From: Brugia malayi
Taxonomy: Eukaryota; Nematoda; Chromadorea; Rhabditida; Onchocercidae
Direction of reading: 5' to 3'
Length of the DNA stretch: 64,000 nt
Assembly (NCBI RefSeq): GCF_000002995.4
Contig: NW_025062478.1
Span: forward strand, 4,998,001 to 5,062,000
The notes beneath the pieces were generated by a model. That model worked only from the letters and a program-made list of their open reading frames with translations, made no database searches and had not been told where the DNA came from. The position numbers were made by a program, and so were the translations under genes. Position 1 is the first letter of the stretch, and each line of letters starts with the position of its first letter. Shown in pieces: positions 28,304-42,700 of this stretch.

Positions 28304-28686
28304 CACCAACCGACCAACTAACTCTTCACAAATAATCTCTTCTGCTTTGCTTTGCGTTATTCTCCTTATCATATCATCCAGTTATTGTACACTTCTCATT
28401 TCTTCTTCAATATTTCAGTCACCATCACTTCCCTCAAATTTTACTATTCAGAAGAAAAGATAACCAAGCAGAACTCCATGCATCTATTCTGAAACATTTT
28501 ATAAACGAAAATATCCGTTACTAACCTGATTAAAACTGCTTTCCTGGTTAAAATTACTTTTGCTGACATCATTTAGTATATGCTTTTGGGTTCAGGTATT
28601 TATCATTGATTTCTTGGATATCATCTTGGTTCGAGATCCCTTATATTAACATTTTTTGAAAACGTTTAATACGTGTTGTACTCCGG

Positions 28687-28709
28687 TTTTTTTTTTTTTT
28701 TTTTTTTTT
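28687..28709. repeat. Poly-T tract
   Basis: Run of 23 T in non-coding DNA. Confidence 0.9.
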
Positions 28710-30781
28710 CTGAATTTCAAGTTAGAATGGGTAGATTTGCATTTGTTCCTCAATAGGAGCATATGACATTACTTTTCATAACATATCACACTATCTCTTA
28801 ACTGATGTCACTTTAACGAATTATGGGACAAGCAATGTTCGTTGTGCGTAGGAACCTCTGGGGCTAGTTATTATCATTCATCGCAGATGTAATAATAAGT
28901 AGGCGGGCACCAGTACTCGGGAGAAGCCAAGATAAGGGTGTGGGGAATGTATATTTTGTGGAAGTACTCATTTCACTGGGTGAACGGACCGATAAATGTT
29001 ATCCTTCGGACCGCTTTGCGTGGAAGCCATGTACCGACACCATTTGGACCCATTTATATCACTCTTGGTATGCACTATTTACACACACACATACATGTGT
29101 TGAAGTTGCTGAGGAGGTATTGGAGTGAAGCGGTGGTCGAGTGGAATTTGACGAATGGTTAGATGTTGGTGCTGCTGTCGGTTGTGGGATTCAAGTATGA
29201 CAGGAGTCGGTAGCAGATGGATGATAAGAAGCTGAAGCAGCACTGTGCGTCATAAGATAATACGTACACATTTGTCGTTGGCATTTTAGGTGTGGAGAGG
29301 GAAAGGGGCGACCGTTTCGAGAGTGGAAGCAGGGAAGAGGACAACAACTGTCCAGAGCAGGGTACTGCTTCAGGGAGGAAGCCAATTGGAAGGGAGACAA
29401 CTGTCTCAACCCAGAAACTTCCTCCGTCCGATCTGCTACTGAACAATCATTCATATCTACACACAGCCACGTCCTCTTCCTTTCCACCTGTTCCCCAGTC
29501 CTCTATCTTCGTACTACTTCAAAGTAAGCCAACGCGGGGCTCTTCTTTACAATGTTTTAATAAATAAAGATCACTGGCCCCTCTAAAACTCACAAAAATG
29601 CATGAAATTGTTCTCTCGACAGTGAAATTATTAGTTCGTCTTATACTTTTCACGTTTACTTACTTTTGCTACATTATCTCTATGAAAGTAAAACCTAAGC
29701 AATTTCGGTCCACTATTTTAAGATTCATATATAATGGACCATTATTATCAAGTTGGCTTAGAAATGGTTGTTGAACATTCGGAGATGTCAGTTACAAAAT
29801 TCACTCTTACTTTAGTCATTCAGGAAATGTTGAAGAAGACTACATTTATTCAATAAATAAATAGAATCAAACAGTTTCCTTGTTTTGATAACAATGAAAA
29901 TACATCGTTTGATTGATTATATAATCTTATACAGAAACATTTTATTTTTGTCCCTTTTATAATGAAGGCCAGTCTGGTAAATGCGACTTGATAAATAGTC
30001 CACTAGCGCGGATAGACTGAAGCAGCACTGATGTGACAAAGCTTCCGCTAAAACTAGAATTTCATCAGTGGTCTCTTTCACATCAGCAGTGGTCACTTTT
30101 CATCAGAGCCTCACATTTCGAACTCAACTGTACCTGATTGACATACTCCCAGACTTAGTTCCTTCCGGAAAATGTTACGGACTTTTGTTTATGAATGTGT
30201 GTTTTACATCTACTGCTTGTCTGCTGGTAGTAAGCATATAAATGTCTACCAGTGAGTGTCACATCCTTTTTCCTGCCACTTAAATAGGCTGCAGGAAGGG
30301 ATTGGTGGTATCAGTTTGTCGTTTGTATGCTTGTGTGTGTGAGTTAGTTGTCTGAGAAGAAAGGAAGGGAGAAGGAAGTTACCGTAGGCGAGTTGAAAAT
30401 TATGTGCACGCGGAGGGTATAAATGAATGGACATCGTCACCATTTACCCATTGAAATGGGAAAGGCAGTATGACAACAATTGCATCATATCTTTCCATTG
30501 TCACTACTAATATTCGATAGTTGTGAATTCCATTCATTCAATCTGAATATCTTGTCTGTAATCCCAGTGATGTCAGTCGTAAAATCTAAAGTCTGCCCAT
30601 CCTTTACTGACTATATTGCATCTGGTATGTTTCCATACGCAGTTTTTATTGTTCTGAAAACCACTGTGCTTTGGTGAATTTGTTCACTTTTTCACTTCTG
30701 TTTTCTGCAGTTACGTAGACTTAAACGGATTATTTAATACGTGAATAGTTCGCTCTGTAAAACGTGCAACATTACTCGTAG

Positions 30782-33700
30782 GTATTGAGGATGTTGTTTC
30801 TGTTCCACTTCAAGTTGATAAATCTGATGTAGCAGTATGCTGGTGCTCGAGGTTATTCAAGGTGTGAAAATGCAAAATTGGGAGTTATAGAGGGTTATCG
30901 TAACGTGTTCTTCAGTTATGATTTTTCAACTAAAATATTGTGAATGCTGGTATTAAAAGTGTTCTTGTTACGTTACTACATATGATATAATTCATTGGCA
31001 TCATATTCTTCGATCACTTTAAACATTGCAGATATTTCTTCAGTTATGATTAAAGTGCAGCATTTAAGGTATTATGCTAATTTGTATATTGTTTGATATT
31101 ATCTTACTCTGTTATTAAAAAGTTAAGAGATAAGTGCTGCTGAATTCTTGCAAGAACAAGCGGATTATATCGTTTCGATGTTGCTTTCACCAGCAATGCT
31201 GCCACATTTAAATACAGCGTTTAGAAATGGTAGTTCGGGAACGCTTGATACTGAATCCGTACAATCATCCACTACTTCTGGTGTGTTTCATCTTTTTGTG
31301 TTTTCCTGATCTAAAATTTTATTATCTGCAAATCAGGAGGATCACTGAGCGATGGGATCCATAGGACGTTGCAGTTGAAATTCAGAGTGATCTGCTTGAT
31401 CTTTATGTTCTCGCTTTTACTTAGCCGTAGCTCTTTGGCTTATTTTAGCCTATTTACGAGAATTAGTGACAAGAGTATTATAATTTACTTCAACTGATTT
31501 TTAGAAACGGTTTTTGTATATGTATTTATTTCCTCGCACATCGATTACCGTTTAATGAGGAATGATAATGTGGAATAAAGGAGCATTGCTATTTCAAATT
31601 TTTTTTTTCGATTTACTGATGACTTCGAGAGTACACTTCAGATCTTTTTGAAACATGGTAGCAAGAATGACATTTTAAAAGAAATTGTGTACTTATATAA
31701 GCGAAATTTTAAGAGCTGGAGTTATTATCTGTTAATGAAGTTTATTATATTCCTTAAATGGTTGTTAATATTGGCCGTAGATCTGTTTGTTGCAGGTAAT
31801 GTTCAAAAGCGGAATCAATATGGTTTAGTAAATGATTTATCAGGCAGTGCCTTATCAGCGGTAACTGGTCCCAGCGATATCAGAAATGCAGCGGAAGTTG
31901 ATAATAATGGTAAGATGGACCAGACTGATCTTATCGAAGCCATTACGTTTGCATCACTTTACGGTTTCCAGGTGCTCGATTTTGTTTTATTCCAGACGAT
32001 TTACTCATCCTTAATTAGGAGTGTTTGCTTGAAATGCTGTTTGGTAGCCTTATGAGAGGTGTTGTTTATTTTCTCTAGATATTTTGACAAAACATTTGAT
32101 TGGTTGTTACGACAGAAATGAAAGAAAAATTTAAGACTGAAATTAAGATTCTCTTCAGAAATTGGTCTTCATCATTTATAATTAGCATTTCTTTGTGCAG
32201 ATATTTCAGTACGTCTATATTTTTATTTCACGCGAAAGTACTTAGAAATCATTTCAGTGTGAGTTTCATCCAAATAATATTTGTCTTAGTTTGTTTATAT
32301 CATATTTTTACGTCATTTTTTTCCTTAAGTAAATTCTTGTTAATATGAAACTCTCTTTGATAATTTACACGTTTTATGCAGGCAGTGCCAATACGTATTA
32401 AAATTTTATTACACCGTGCATTATCTACACTAACAAGAAAACGAGCCGAGGCAATTATTCGACGTACTGGTTGGAAAATAGATGATTTTGAGAGAGGATT
32501 TATCCAAGAGGTAAGCACATTTGGATGCAATTTTTAACTGGGTGTTGAAGTAATTTATGGTTTTCCAGTCATTTAATTATATCTTTCTTCTCTTTGTTTA
32601 TAACCTGGCATAACCTTTCTTTTTTGTCTAACTAATGCAGAACGCTTGTTGACCTTTTTACTGTTTTTCTTAATAGAAAACTCCAATGTAGATGTTTAAT
32701 ATCTTGTTTGGTCCATTTCTGTATTTTTGATGCTCATTTTCAAACCAGAATATAGTATAGTTTTTTGATCTGATATTAAGATCGTTTTCGTTCTCATTAC
32801 AATACGAGGAAGAAATTCTAATTTTGTCAGATCATGTATTTCCTTCCTGGTTTTTGGATTGTATTTTGGATTGCATGGTAAAGCTTTTTCAATCTACACT
32901 ATGATCCTACATTGTATTTTGACCGTTGCAAAAGCACATTGATCTAATTTTATGATTCTTTTTTTTGCACATAGTTCATGATTAAGGCTGGTATTTATTT
33001 ATATTATTTCTTAAGAACTTTGGACCACCTGCTTTTGTATTTTATGCGAGATGGCAAATGTCTTTAATTTTATTCTCCAAGTTTTTTTTTCTGCCGCATA
33101 TGCCAGTAAATTTTGTAGTGAATTCTTCAATTTAACCTACTTTTGAGCGGGTAGTTGCATGTATATCTCTTAGTAAGTCAGTTGATTTGTTTATCATAGG
33201 AATTATTTCATTTCAGCACTATATTTATACCAGCTAGTATATTGGGAGTTTTCCTGTAATATCATTTGAAGGATATTTATTACTAATTTGGTATATTATT
33301 GTGTTATTGATCAAGATGAAAAAGGAATTTATTAGAAATCCATGTTCCCTTTCAAGCTTAGTGTCTTTATGTAAAGAAGGCAATTCCTCCAGTAATCACA
33401 TTAGTATCAAAAGAAGGAAAACATGAAATGCAAAGGGCCTCGTTATCAAATTAGCGAACTTTTGAGAAAACGAGAATGATATTATTACACAAAATAGTTG
33501 CTCAATTATATCCAATAAACTGTTCTCACTCATTCTCGCGCATTCATATACTGCTGATAGTACTGACTTAAGAACAAAGCCGAAAAAGATTGAATCTTGC
33601 TGGAATTTGATTTTGATTCATTTTGGTTGGAAATTTTGCTACTAATCACTTTTAGGACGCGTGATAATCAGGCTCTGTTCTGTTACTCGTTGATTAAGGA

Positions 33701-36700
33701 AGGTTTTGATCGGCCAAGTTAAACTGTGTCTCAACTTATTGCAGAGGAAAGTGATGTCTACTTCGTCGAATTAGTGAATGAAATGAACACGGTATGATAT
33801 TTAGTCAATATCAATATATAGAAATGAATTGGCGGGGCAGTCTGAGCACCATTCTGATTGGTTCAGTTATTTAAACTTTCGTGTTTGTCTTGTACCTGCT
33901 GCGAGAAATACTCGTGAAATATTGGTATTGTAAATGCTGAGTGTAAAAGCAGATGAATGGCTTTGGTGACTTTTAAGGATCGAAACGATGACATGCGCAA
34001 AGTCAAATTTCAAATATCAATCTAGAGAAATAAGTAATCGCTGCATTGAATGAGAAGTAACTACTTTGTAGTCTCCAAACAGAATTAAATGTTTAAAGCT
34101 GGAGATTACTTGAAGGATTATTGCAAATTGAGACTATTGCTAATGCATTTAAAAGTTTGTGATCAAAAGAAGCATTGATTCGATCGATCTTTGGCAGTTT
34201 TGCGCATGACATATTACTGCGGAACTTTATAGGAAAAAGGATTGTACAAGCGGATAGTTTTGCCGTTCAAATGTGGGAATGGATAGGTATAAGTAATGAG
34301 CGTTATCTAGTCTTAGTGATGTCCCCGATAATCAAAAAAAGCAGAGTGATTCAAAATTTATGAGATCTGGCATGGTTGCACAAGATATTTGTCGCAGTAG
34401 TACCGGTATCATCAAGGGATGAAGTTTGATGTGATGAACGATGTTTCATTTTTGGAACTTCCTGTCCACTTCCTATCTCACTTGATTGCTGAGACATTGA
34501 TGTATGGGTTATCATTCAGGCATGTAATTTTATTTTTTCAAATTCAATTCAACATTTGAAGTTATTTTTATGCTGTCTTGAAATTATAAAGATTAGAGGC
34601 CGAAGCATAAGACTAACTTTAAACGATTAGTTTCATTAAATTAAATGATTTCGGCAATCTTTGCAGCTAATTGAAGTCTGTAATAAAATTAAGGCCTTTA
34701 CCATTCCTAATTTTGTAAATTTTGATTTAAAATTCAACAATTTTGGAGGCATATGCATCTTTAATATTTTAAATATAGAAAGTAGTCTAAACTTCATTTC
34801 CTTATTTCTGTAGATATGCTTTGAAATCGAGCATCTAGAGCACTAATTCTGCTTTTTGCTGATACATTTAGTAATGTGAGCACCGACTCTGCTCTTTTTT
34901 TGTAATATTAATATTGCACTGTTAACTTAATTTGCATAAAACGTTAGATCATGCGTACATGTTTGATCTTGTAATCTTTTCCTGGTATATTCTGAATTCG
35001 TTGGTAGGCGTCATCGGGGATATGGAGTATAGCAGTTTCAGTTTTGTAGCATCTTGAGAGTACTACATTGAGTATGCTTATGTGATATGGACATGGTCGT
35101 TTGTCGATTAGTCATTCATAAAAGCTTCTGTCGCTTTGTTGGCACTTTTTGACACTCTCTCTAGGGTCCTCTGATTTTTTCTGTTGATGCTTTTGCGGTG
35201 CTGGTGGTGCTACCCATACTTTGGGGGTGATGACAGATTTGGATGGGTTTTTGTTGGTGGGTGAAAAGTGACCTTGTGAAGCAAACAACTCCCTCGAGAC
35301 ATATTGCCTGTTAGCAGTAGTTTGTTTCCACAAATTTTCTCCACCCATTGCTCACAATAGTCATTTTCATTCATCCATCCATCCTTTCACCCCGATGTCC
35401 GCAGATCCGTTTCCTTTTTATCTCGGGAAGTGTCGCTCATCCGCGATGACTTTTTTGTCAATCCTTAATTAAGTGATTTGTATAGTTGAAGTGTGATAAA
35501 AATTGGTTGGAAATTTTAACATCAGCAGTTTTAACTGATGAAATATTTGCGACTTCTGTTACCTGGCATTTTTTGTTGCCATGATTCTGCGCTTTCTTCG
35601 CTTGCGAACTATCATCAAATATGTATGCGTGTTTGTATGTGTTGATTCAGCAGCTTTGCATTGTACCTTCATAAAAATTTTTTTTCGTACTGGAAAAAAG
35701 TGTTGCTTGGTTAAATGCATAGGTGTCATCCCGAATCACTGCTCCCATTTGATAGTAAATGGCATGCATACCATCTGAGCCATCTTGTTCATTCTTGAAA
35801 TGATGTTTCTGTTGCTGCTGTAGGATGTTTTTCATTATTTCAGACGTTTTGCTCATTGCTTTTTCTATTTTTAAGTTAGAAATTGTATCCAACACCATTT
35901 GTTTGCATTTGTGTTAATCACTGGTTTAAGCATCATCTCTGTTTCAGTCCCAGAAGAGTCATGAGTTTGATGAAGTCGAAAGGACAATAACTGCTTCATC
36001 CGTTTCTTTACAGCTCAGAGTAGCTTCTTTGTTGATCCTTCTCGTCGCAAAATTGCTAGTCAACTTATAAAGTTTCCTCTAATAATTAATTGGTTAAATG
36101 GCCAGAAATCTGAACTTTTTTTCAATTACAACAGCAAAGAGCAAGGATTCCATTTTCCTCTTTTTGTATCTTGTCACTTTTTCTTCATCTTTAACAACAA
36201 CAGAGGATTTCTTTAAAATGTATTTGTGTGAATAACCTGTATTTTCATTATTTTCGCAAGTTAGTTAACACAAAAGTGAGAATGTAAGGAAGCTGCAAAG
36301 GATTCGGTAAGACAAGAAATAAAATCAGTGTAGGTTTTTATTAGTATAAAATAATGACCGTTTTATGAGCTGACTACTACAAAGAGGTATATTGGATTCT
36401 CGTGTCTACTGGGTGATAGGTCATATATATGACATCTTGTTTCAAAATGGTTGATTGTTTGATTGTACAGCAGTAGTCATTGGCCAAGTCTTTGTTGATG
36501 ACATAGCAACGCCTCACTCCATTGTTTTTTGAAAAAGGCTTGTAATTGAGGTAGTGCACTCAGTGCATATTACTTGATCTTTTTGGCTTCTGCTTTTGTA
36601 TTGATTGTTGTGTCTACTTTCCTTGTAAAGCTGGCGGACAATGAAAAGTTCGAATTAGTAAAGTTGGATATCAGTGTCAATGATCTATTATTGTAGTTAC

Positions 36701-39700
36701 AGTTCCTATTTGATGCATATAATAATCCGCTACCGTACCTACCCCGTCTTTACAATTTTTAAGCGTTTATTTGTGTGTGTCACATTTCAGCACATTAGGG
36801 TGTCTCTCTGCTCGTCTACTCATTAATGTCGCCTTTTCTATGTAGGGAATACAGGTGGCACCAGTGACCTCCCTTCTGTTGTCGATTCATTCAGCAACTT
36901 CCATTTAGGACATATTTCTTGAATACTGTCAACATTGTAACATTTCATCGCTACACAGTATGTTTTCATTAAGGCTTCCTCCCTTCCGTGGCACATTCCT
37001 AAAATACTTGACTTCTAAATGGTCACATATTCTGTTATAAATCAGATGGACATTTGGACTAAATAATATATTATTCATGAGTTTTAACGTCGCCAAACTA
37101 ATCTACGCTAGTCATAAAAAATATGGAGAAAATTGGGAGCTGAGACAATGAATATTTATTATTTGGAATAAATCAATTCCTTGTGGTAAAGGTTGCCAGG
37201 AAAATGAAAAATTGTATTCCTGTTTTGCTTTATTATAGAAACGGCGTTTTTCTGAGTGGGAAACTTAGGATTTTATTTATTTAAATTTTTCATTCAGAAT
37301 ATTCGCAGGGAACAAATTGTCAGTTTTGATTTTTTTTTTTTTGGAAGAAAATGAACGCAGAAGCAGAATTGGTAAGATGAATTGAGAATATGATGACATC
37401 TGATGAGTATTTGTAATTGTGTTTAAACGAAAAGCTGCATTTTTTTTTTGGTAAGCGAGAAAGCGTTGATAGCCGTTTGGAGCTCGATGTAGTGTTTTTG
37501 GAATGATCGGGAATAGGCAAATAAATAAGTAGACAACACACCGAATATCTGTTAACTTAGAATTTCTGATTCTTCATTTTCGCTAAAGCATAGAAGAGGA
37601 GCATAATTATGTTCTGGATAAATTACTGCTGAGAAGCAAACGTTTCAGTGTATGCTCCCAAAAAAGATGAGACAAGATTGAAGCATTTTTGGTGGGTTCA
37701 GATAAGCCTCCTTCAGGGAAAAGGCATATAATATCCAGGAACTGGTGACATGGGTGATTTATCGGTGCACGCCCTGAAGATGCTATTCTTGAACGGAGGT
37801 GACAATATGAACTATGTCTTCGAGATTTTCGTCATTAAGCTCTATACCACTTTCAAAATATTATCTCTATTATTTTCTTCAGGATCTTTTTTCCTCAGAG
37901 CTGTTGTAAATTTTAGGTTGAAAATTTGGTTTTAAATTTTTACTGGATGAGTAAATTCGCCTTTCTTTATCACGTTTTTAAAATTGGAATTAGAAAAATG
38001 CGTTTAGCCGTTTAGTAAATGATGTAGATATTTCTTACTGGTTGAACTTAAACAATCTTAAAGATTGTAATCTGTTTACCTCTTTTGGTCACTATCTTCC
38101 GCTGTCTTAAATTCAAAATATAAAGAGAATGTAGTTTAATAATACCAGGGAAGGAATTTTCCAAAAAAATAAGATGACACCACGGGGAAGACATTCGGTT
38201 TTAAATGCAGATTTCAAACAGGATGACGATGTCATTTATTTGAATGTATGGTGTTGACATGAGCTTAACGAAGAGCCAAGGCTGAAATTAGGTGTCAAGA
38301 TGAATTGATGTCTTCCTGGAACATGGAATAATGTCATCGATTTCAATATAACAACAATAGAAGCGTTGAAATGATCCATGAATTTATACTCTGATATCCG
38401 TAAAGCTTATGAGATAGGCCTTTCAGTAATGCAATATTTCGTGTTAAAATATGCTCCGTAACAGTACAAAGTGCTTAAAATTGAAATATTCGATAGTAAT
38501 AGGAAAATGGGATTAAGTGCAACTGCTGCTTTAAATTTTATAACCGGCATGTCCATCTGTTCAAAATCAACAATAAAGCTTTTAGGTGAGGAATGAAATA
38601 CTGCTAATTGAAAGAATGGAAAGACTATGCTTCCTCCTTTTTCTTGTTCCTTTTAATTTTCGTTCGTTATTACAAAAATAAAAAGCTGTTTTTGTAAGTG
38701 CGGGAATTTTTATTTCAATTATATCCTATAAGACGAAGGAGAGGATTATTTCGGGGTAGTCTTTTTGGAGGGAGAAGTTAGCGTTATTTGCAGCATAATG
38801 GGCTGAAATTTCATTGCTGCATTATGTTAAATTGAGGGCTTTTTCGTCTTGTAATATGCATAAATTGATTCGTTTTAGTTTGTACAGCAGAAAAAGGTCA
38901 TTTTACAGAAGGGAAAAAATAAATTTGCTTCATAGAATTTAGCGTAGCATGTATCATTCATGCATTTCGTTATTTCGAAATCGGTAATGGGGAAAGTAAA
39001 TTGCTTCCTCTTGGTAGTGATGATGGAGAGACAATCACAGCAATTTCCTAAAGCCATTCGATGTGCTTCAACAAACGAGCATTTGAAAGATGTTATTTTC
39101 AACGACAAAATTGCATAGTGACACTATCTGTCCCAAAGAAATATCACGTGGCTACAGCATCCATTTATGAACCTTTCTGAGTATACTCTTATAATCTTCC
39201 ATCTTCATATATTTAAATATGTACTGCTCTTATTTTTTACATATGACAGACAGCTCATGAGCACGCACTGCAATGTATAACCAGTCAAACACTTTATTTT
39301 TTTTTTCATTTAATTTCAAACAAATGCTTTTATCTACACGCTTTTATTAAATTTTGATTTTTAAATAATTATAGGCAAGCGACCATAACTTATGAAGAAA
39401 AATATTAAAAATTCACATAAGGTTAAATAAACATTGTGCCTGAATATTTTGCTTGGGTAGAACAAAATAATTTCACATAATTTTGCAGTAGAATTCCTTC
39501 CTATTAAGCTATAATCGGTGTTATCTTTTCAGGATCATAGCATAAACTTACTCGAGAAAATTATTAAAAATTCACAATAAGTTAAATTATGCAGGATCTT
39601 TAAAAGCGTACTTTTTTTTTTTCTACTTAATATTTTCTATATTTTTTTATTTTTGAAACCGTATATTATTTGCTTAGAAAGTGTTATTACTTGGATACTG

Positions 39701-42700
39701 TTATTAATTATGCTTAATTAGATTTTTCAACGTGGAAATGTTGGTAGAAAGTGATAAATACCAAATTCTTAGCATAAAGAAATTTAATGGTTATGCAAAA
39801 TAAGTCATTTTTTGCAAATTTTGACGCTCAGATGCTCACATTTTTTAATGTTCGTAATGTCAATCATCAAATCGTTTTATTTGTATGTTTTCCACAATAG
39901 TGTTAAATTTTTGTTTGATCTTAACTGACTAATAGTTGTTAATAACTGATCATTTACTTTAAACTTATTGATAATGATCGCCTTCCAGTTTAGACCATAG
40001 TACATTCTTGCAAATCTTGTCGCATTAATATGGCTAATTTGAATTTTGTATGAGTTTTATTAATACGGGCACCTTTACAGGTGTTATATTGATTTGAATT
40101 ATATATTTCAAATAAATTAACTCCATGTTCGCTATTATTTTGTTCTATTTGTTCGAAATGATTGCAATTTAAAATATTTTTTTAACACGTACACTGAATA
40201 TTTATAGACGAGAAGCTTAAGTTAGATCGACTTTCATAAATTTGGGATATTTTGCGTCAGAATACTTAATGAATATAAATGAGAAGATACTGTAACCTCC
40301 TACTGTAATTAATTTCTCCATCTCTGTCTTTGTTATTGTTGAATTGGACGTTTATATTTTAGGAGCGGTTTTTTGAGTTAGTAACTGATATATTTCGTTG
40401 GATTTTCTGCACTTGGAAAGTAGTGCAATGAAAGAAAGGCAAATGTAATTTGGAAGTAGCTTGCAGAATGGAGATGAAAATGAAGCAACACAAATTCTCG
40501 GCGATGTATCTGGCGCAATCAGAGAAAAGGCGAAGCGCTTTTAAAGTAAAATAATTGAATGCAATTTTTAAGAAAATGTGTTGTTACTGGTGATTATTTA
40601 TTCTCGGCTTAGTTGTTCCTGCCTGCAACAACGGTATCATTGCTAAATGTTATCTTCGTGCATTTCGCTAGTACTTATGGTTTTTATAGTAATGTAGATT
40701 TGATAGAGACAGAGTTGTCGTTGGATTATCCAGCTTTTGAAATGAAGCTCAAATAAACTACCAAAATGTAAATTTTCGAGAACGGAATAAGATTTTGGTC
40801 TAGTATTCTGTGGTATTCATGACAAATTACGAACATTACCTTCAGTCTTTTTTTTTTGTCTCTATCGTCTATTCACTTCCAGTTTGCTTGTTTTTTTCAA
40901 ATTCAGGAGATCTTTATTCTGAATTATTATGCACAGTAGCTTTTGCAAGTGAATGTTCTTTGTGTTAGTTAATTATCGTTGAGAAGGCTTTGCACTCACT
41001 ACTCACTCTTGCTATAATTCCTAATTAGTAGTTGAGATTTTGAAAAACATGCTGGTTTGTACTGTGACTAGTACTCCTGACACAGTCAATGAACTATTCT
41101 CTGTCAGCACCATTGGTTAGATTATTTGTCTAGTGAGACACATCTATTGTTCCAGGATGTTAAGACGGGTAAACCTCTGAATAATTGGATGTGTGCTAAT
41201 GTTCAGTGCGAACTGCAACTTATGGATCGTTTCATGGGTATCACTTCGTGTGCCGATCTGGTTGATCCACTTCGCCGATCACTGGTGCCATCCTTTTTGC
41301 ATACCTGGCCAGCATTTGTAGGATTTCCACCACCAGTATTGAGTGTTTCTCAAGGATCAGTTACCGATATGCTTTTACGACCTTGTTTGCATTTTTATTA
41401 CTTTTCAAATTCATTTTTTATCATTCTTTCTTTCAGTTTTATAATTTTATAGTAAGGGAGCCATAGTGCAGTCGTTATGCTGTTTACATAATATCTGCAA
41501 AAAATCAGCACAATTTTTTTTACATTATAGACAACTCCAGACACAATTTTAAAATGTTATGTTGATGTTCTTTGGAGGTTAAAAATAGCAAACAAATGTA
41601 AATTATATAAATTTTGTTTGCTCAAATGCGGAAGCACACTGAACGTCGAAAAAGTTTTAGGATTATAAGACATTTTTAATGAACACCTTCCAAAGTTTCC
41701 AAAAAGTAGTTGCTTGTGAAAATCTAAATTGTTTTCATTTATCTTATGGTATTAGGTCTTTATATTATTGTCATCTTGAAATTGAAACATTTTTTTTTAA
41801 AAAAAAAAAGTTATTTTTTGCTTAAGCTCTAAATGATCAACATAACATTTTAATGAAGTGGTTACTGATCTGTAGCATTTTAAAAATTTGTATTAGTAAC
41901 ATCTCGATTTTTGTCAGTATTGGTTTAAAGGATGAATTTATTTTGTTTGTTTAAAGGTTCTCGAGTATCGGAATCAACGAGTGGTTGTGAAGCATCTGCA
42001 AGTGATGAGCATATTTCATCAGAATTGGTTGCTGATGAAGTCGATGAAATTGTCGGAAAGGAAGTGACACAACAGTTACAGCAACATGATGATACAGCAG
42101 TAATTGATGAAGGAATTGTAAAATTTGATTCTGTACCCTTTATCGAAAGTGGTGATTTGAAAACGAAATCAATAACTCAGGTACCAGCATTACTGTTATT
42201 TTTCTTTTAAAGCATGGATAATCGTTTATTTTTTGCTTTTCCTTCTCTTTTTATCGCCATTATTCCTACGCAAAAGTGAAATGGCTTTTCTCTCGTGATT
42301 TCTCCATCTATGTACGGCACTAATACACCGAATTTTTAAATTTTTAAAAAGTGAAATGAATTCAGTTAGTATAGAAAACTGTAAAAATTTGAAACCTTTT
42401 AGACACCGAAAAGTAACGGCAAGAGACGAGTGCAGTGTTTGAAATGTTTTAAAACATTCTGTGATAAAGGGGCACTGAAGATACACAACAGTGCAGTACA
42501 TTTGAAAGAAATGCATAAATGTACAGTGGAAGGATGTGAAATGATGTTTTCATCAAGACGTAGCAGGTCTGTTGTTTTCACTTGTTTTGTTAAAATACGA
42601 AAAATATTTGAATTAGGTTCACATAATATAGATTTTTAATTTTGTTTATAGTTGGGATGGTTCTTAGCACTTTGATGTTATGATTCGGAATCTGAGGTGA

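Larger units (their letters stand above)
27195..30781. other. Less AT-rich, repeat-rich region upstream of basonuclin
   Basis: Base composition is visibly less AT-rich than the rest of the window, and frames of 60-98 codons are open on both strands at once, notably at 27346-27590 and 29159-29567. Because different frames overlap, most are probably not coding. The most protein-like is a plus-strand frame at 27877-28143 opening from a GTG, with pieces such as RSNSSRNLYETVCGYG and NIYEPPPGRSSSSC. It ends without a clear donor and has no known domain. The region may contain non-coding 5' exons and control elements of the downstream transcription factor gene, but none can be named. Confidence 0.4.

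Noticed and set aside
29159..29567. Three overlapping frames of 91-98 codons on both strands
   Set aside because: All are open at once over the same DNA, which points to composition rather than coding. No domain is seen in any of them, though one plus frame follows an acceptor-like CATTTTAG.
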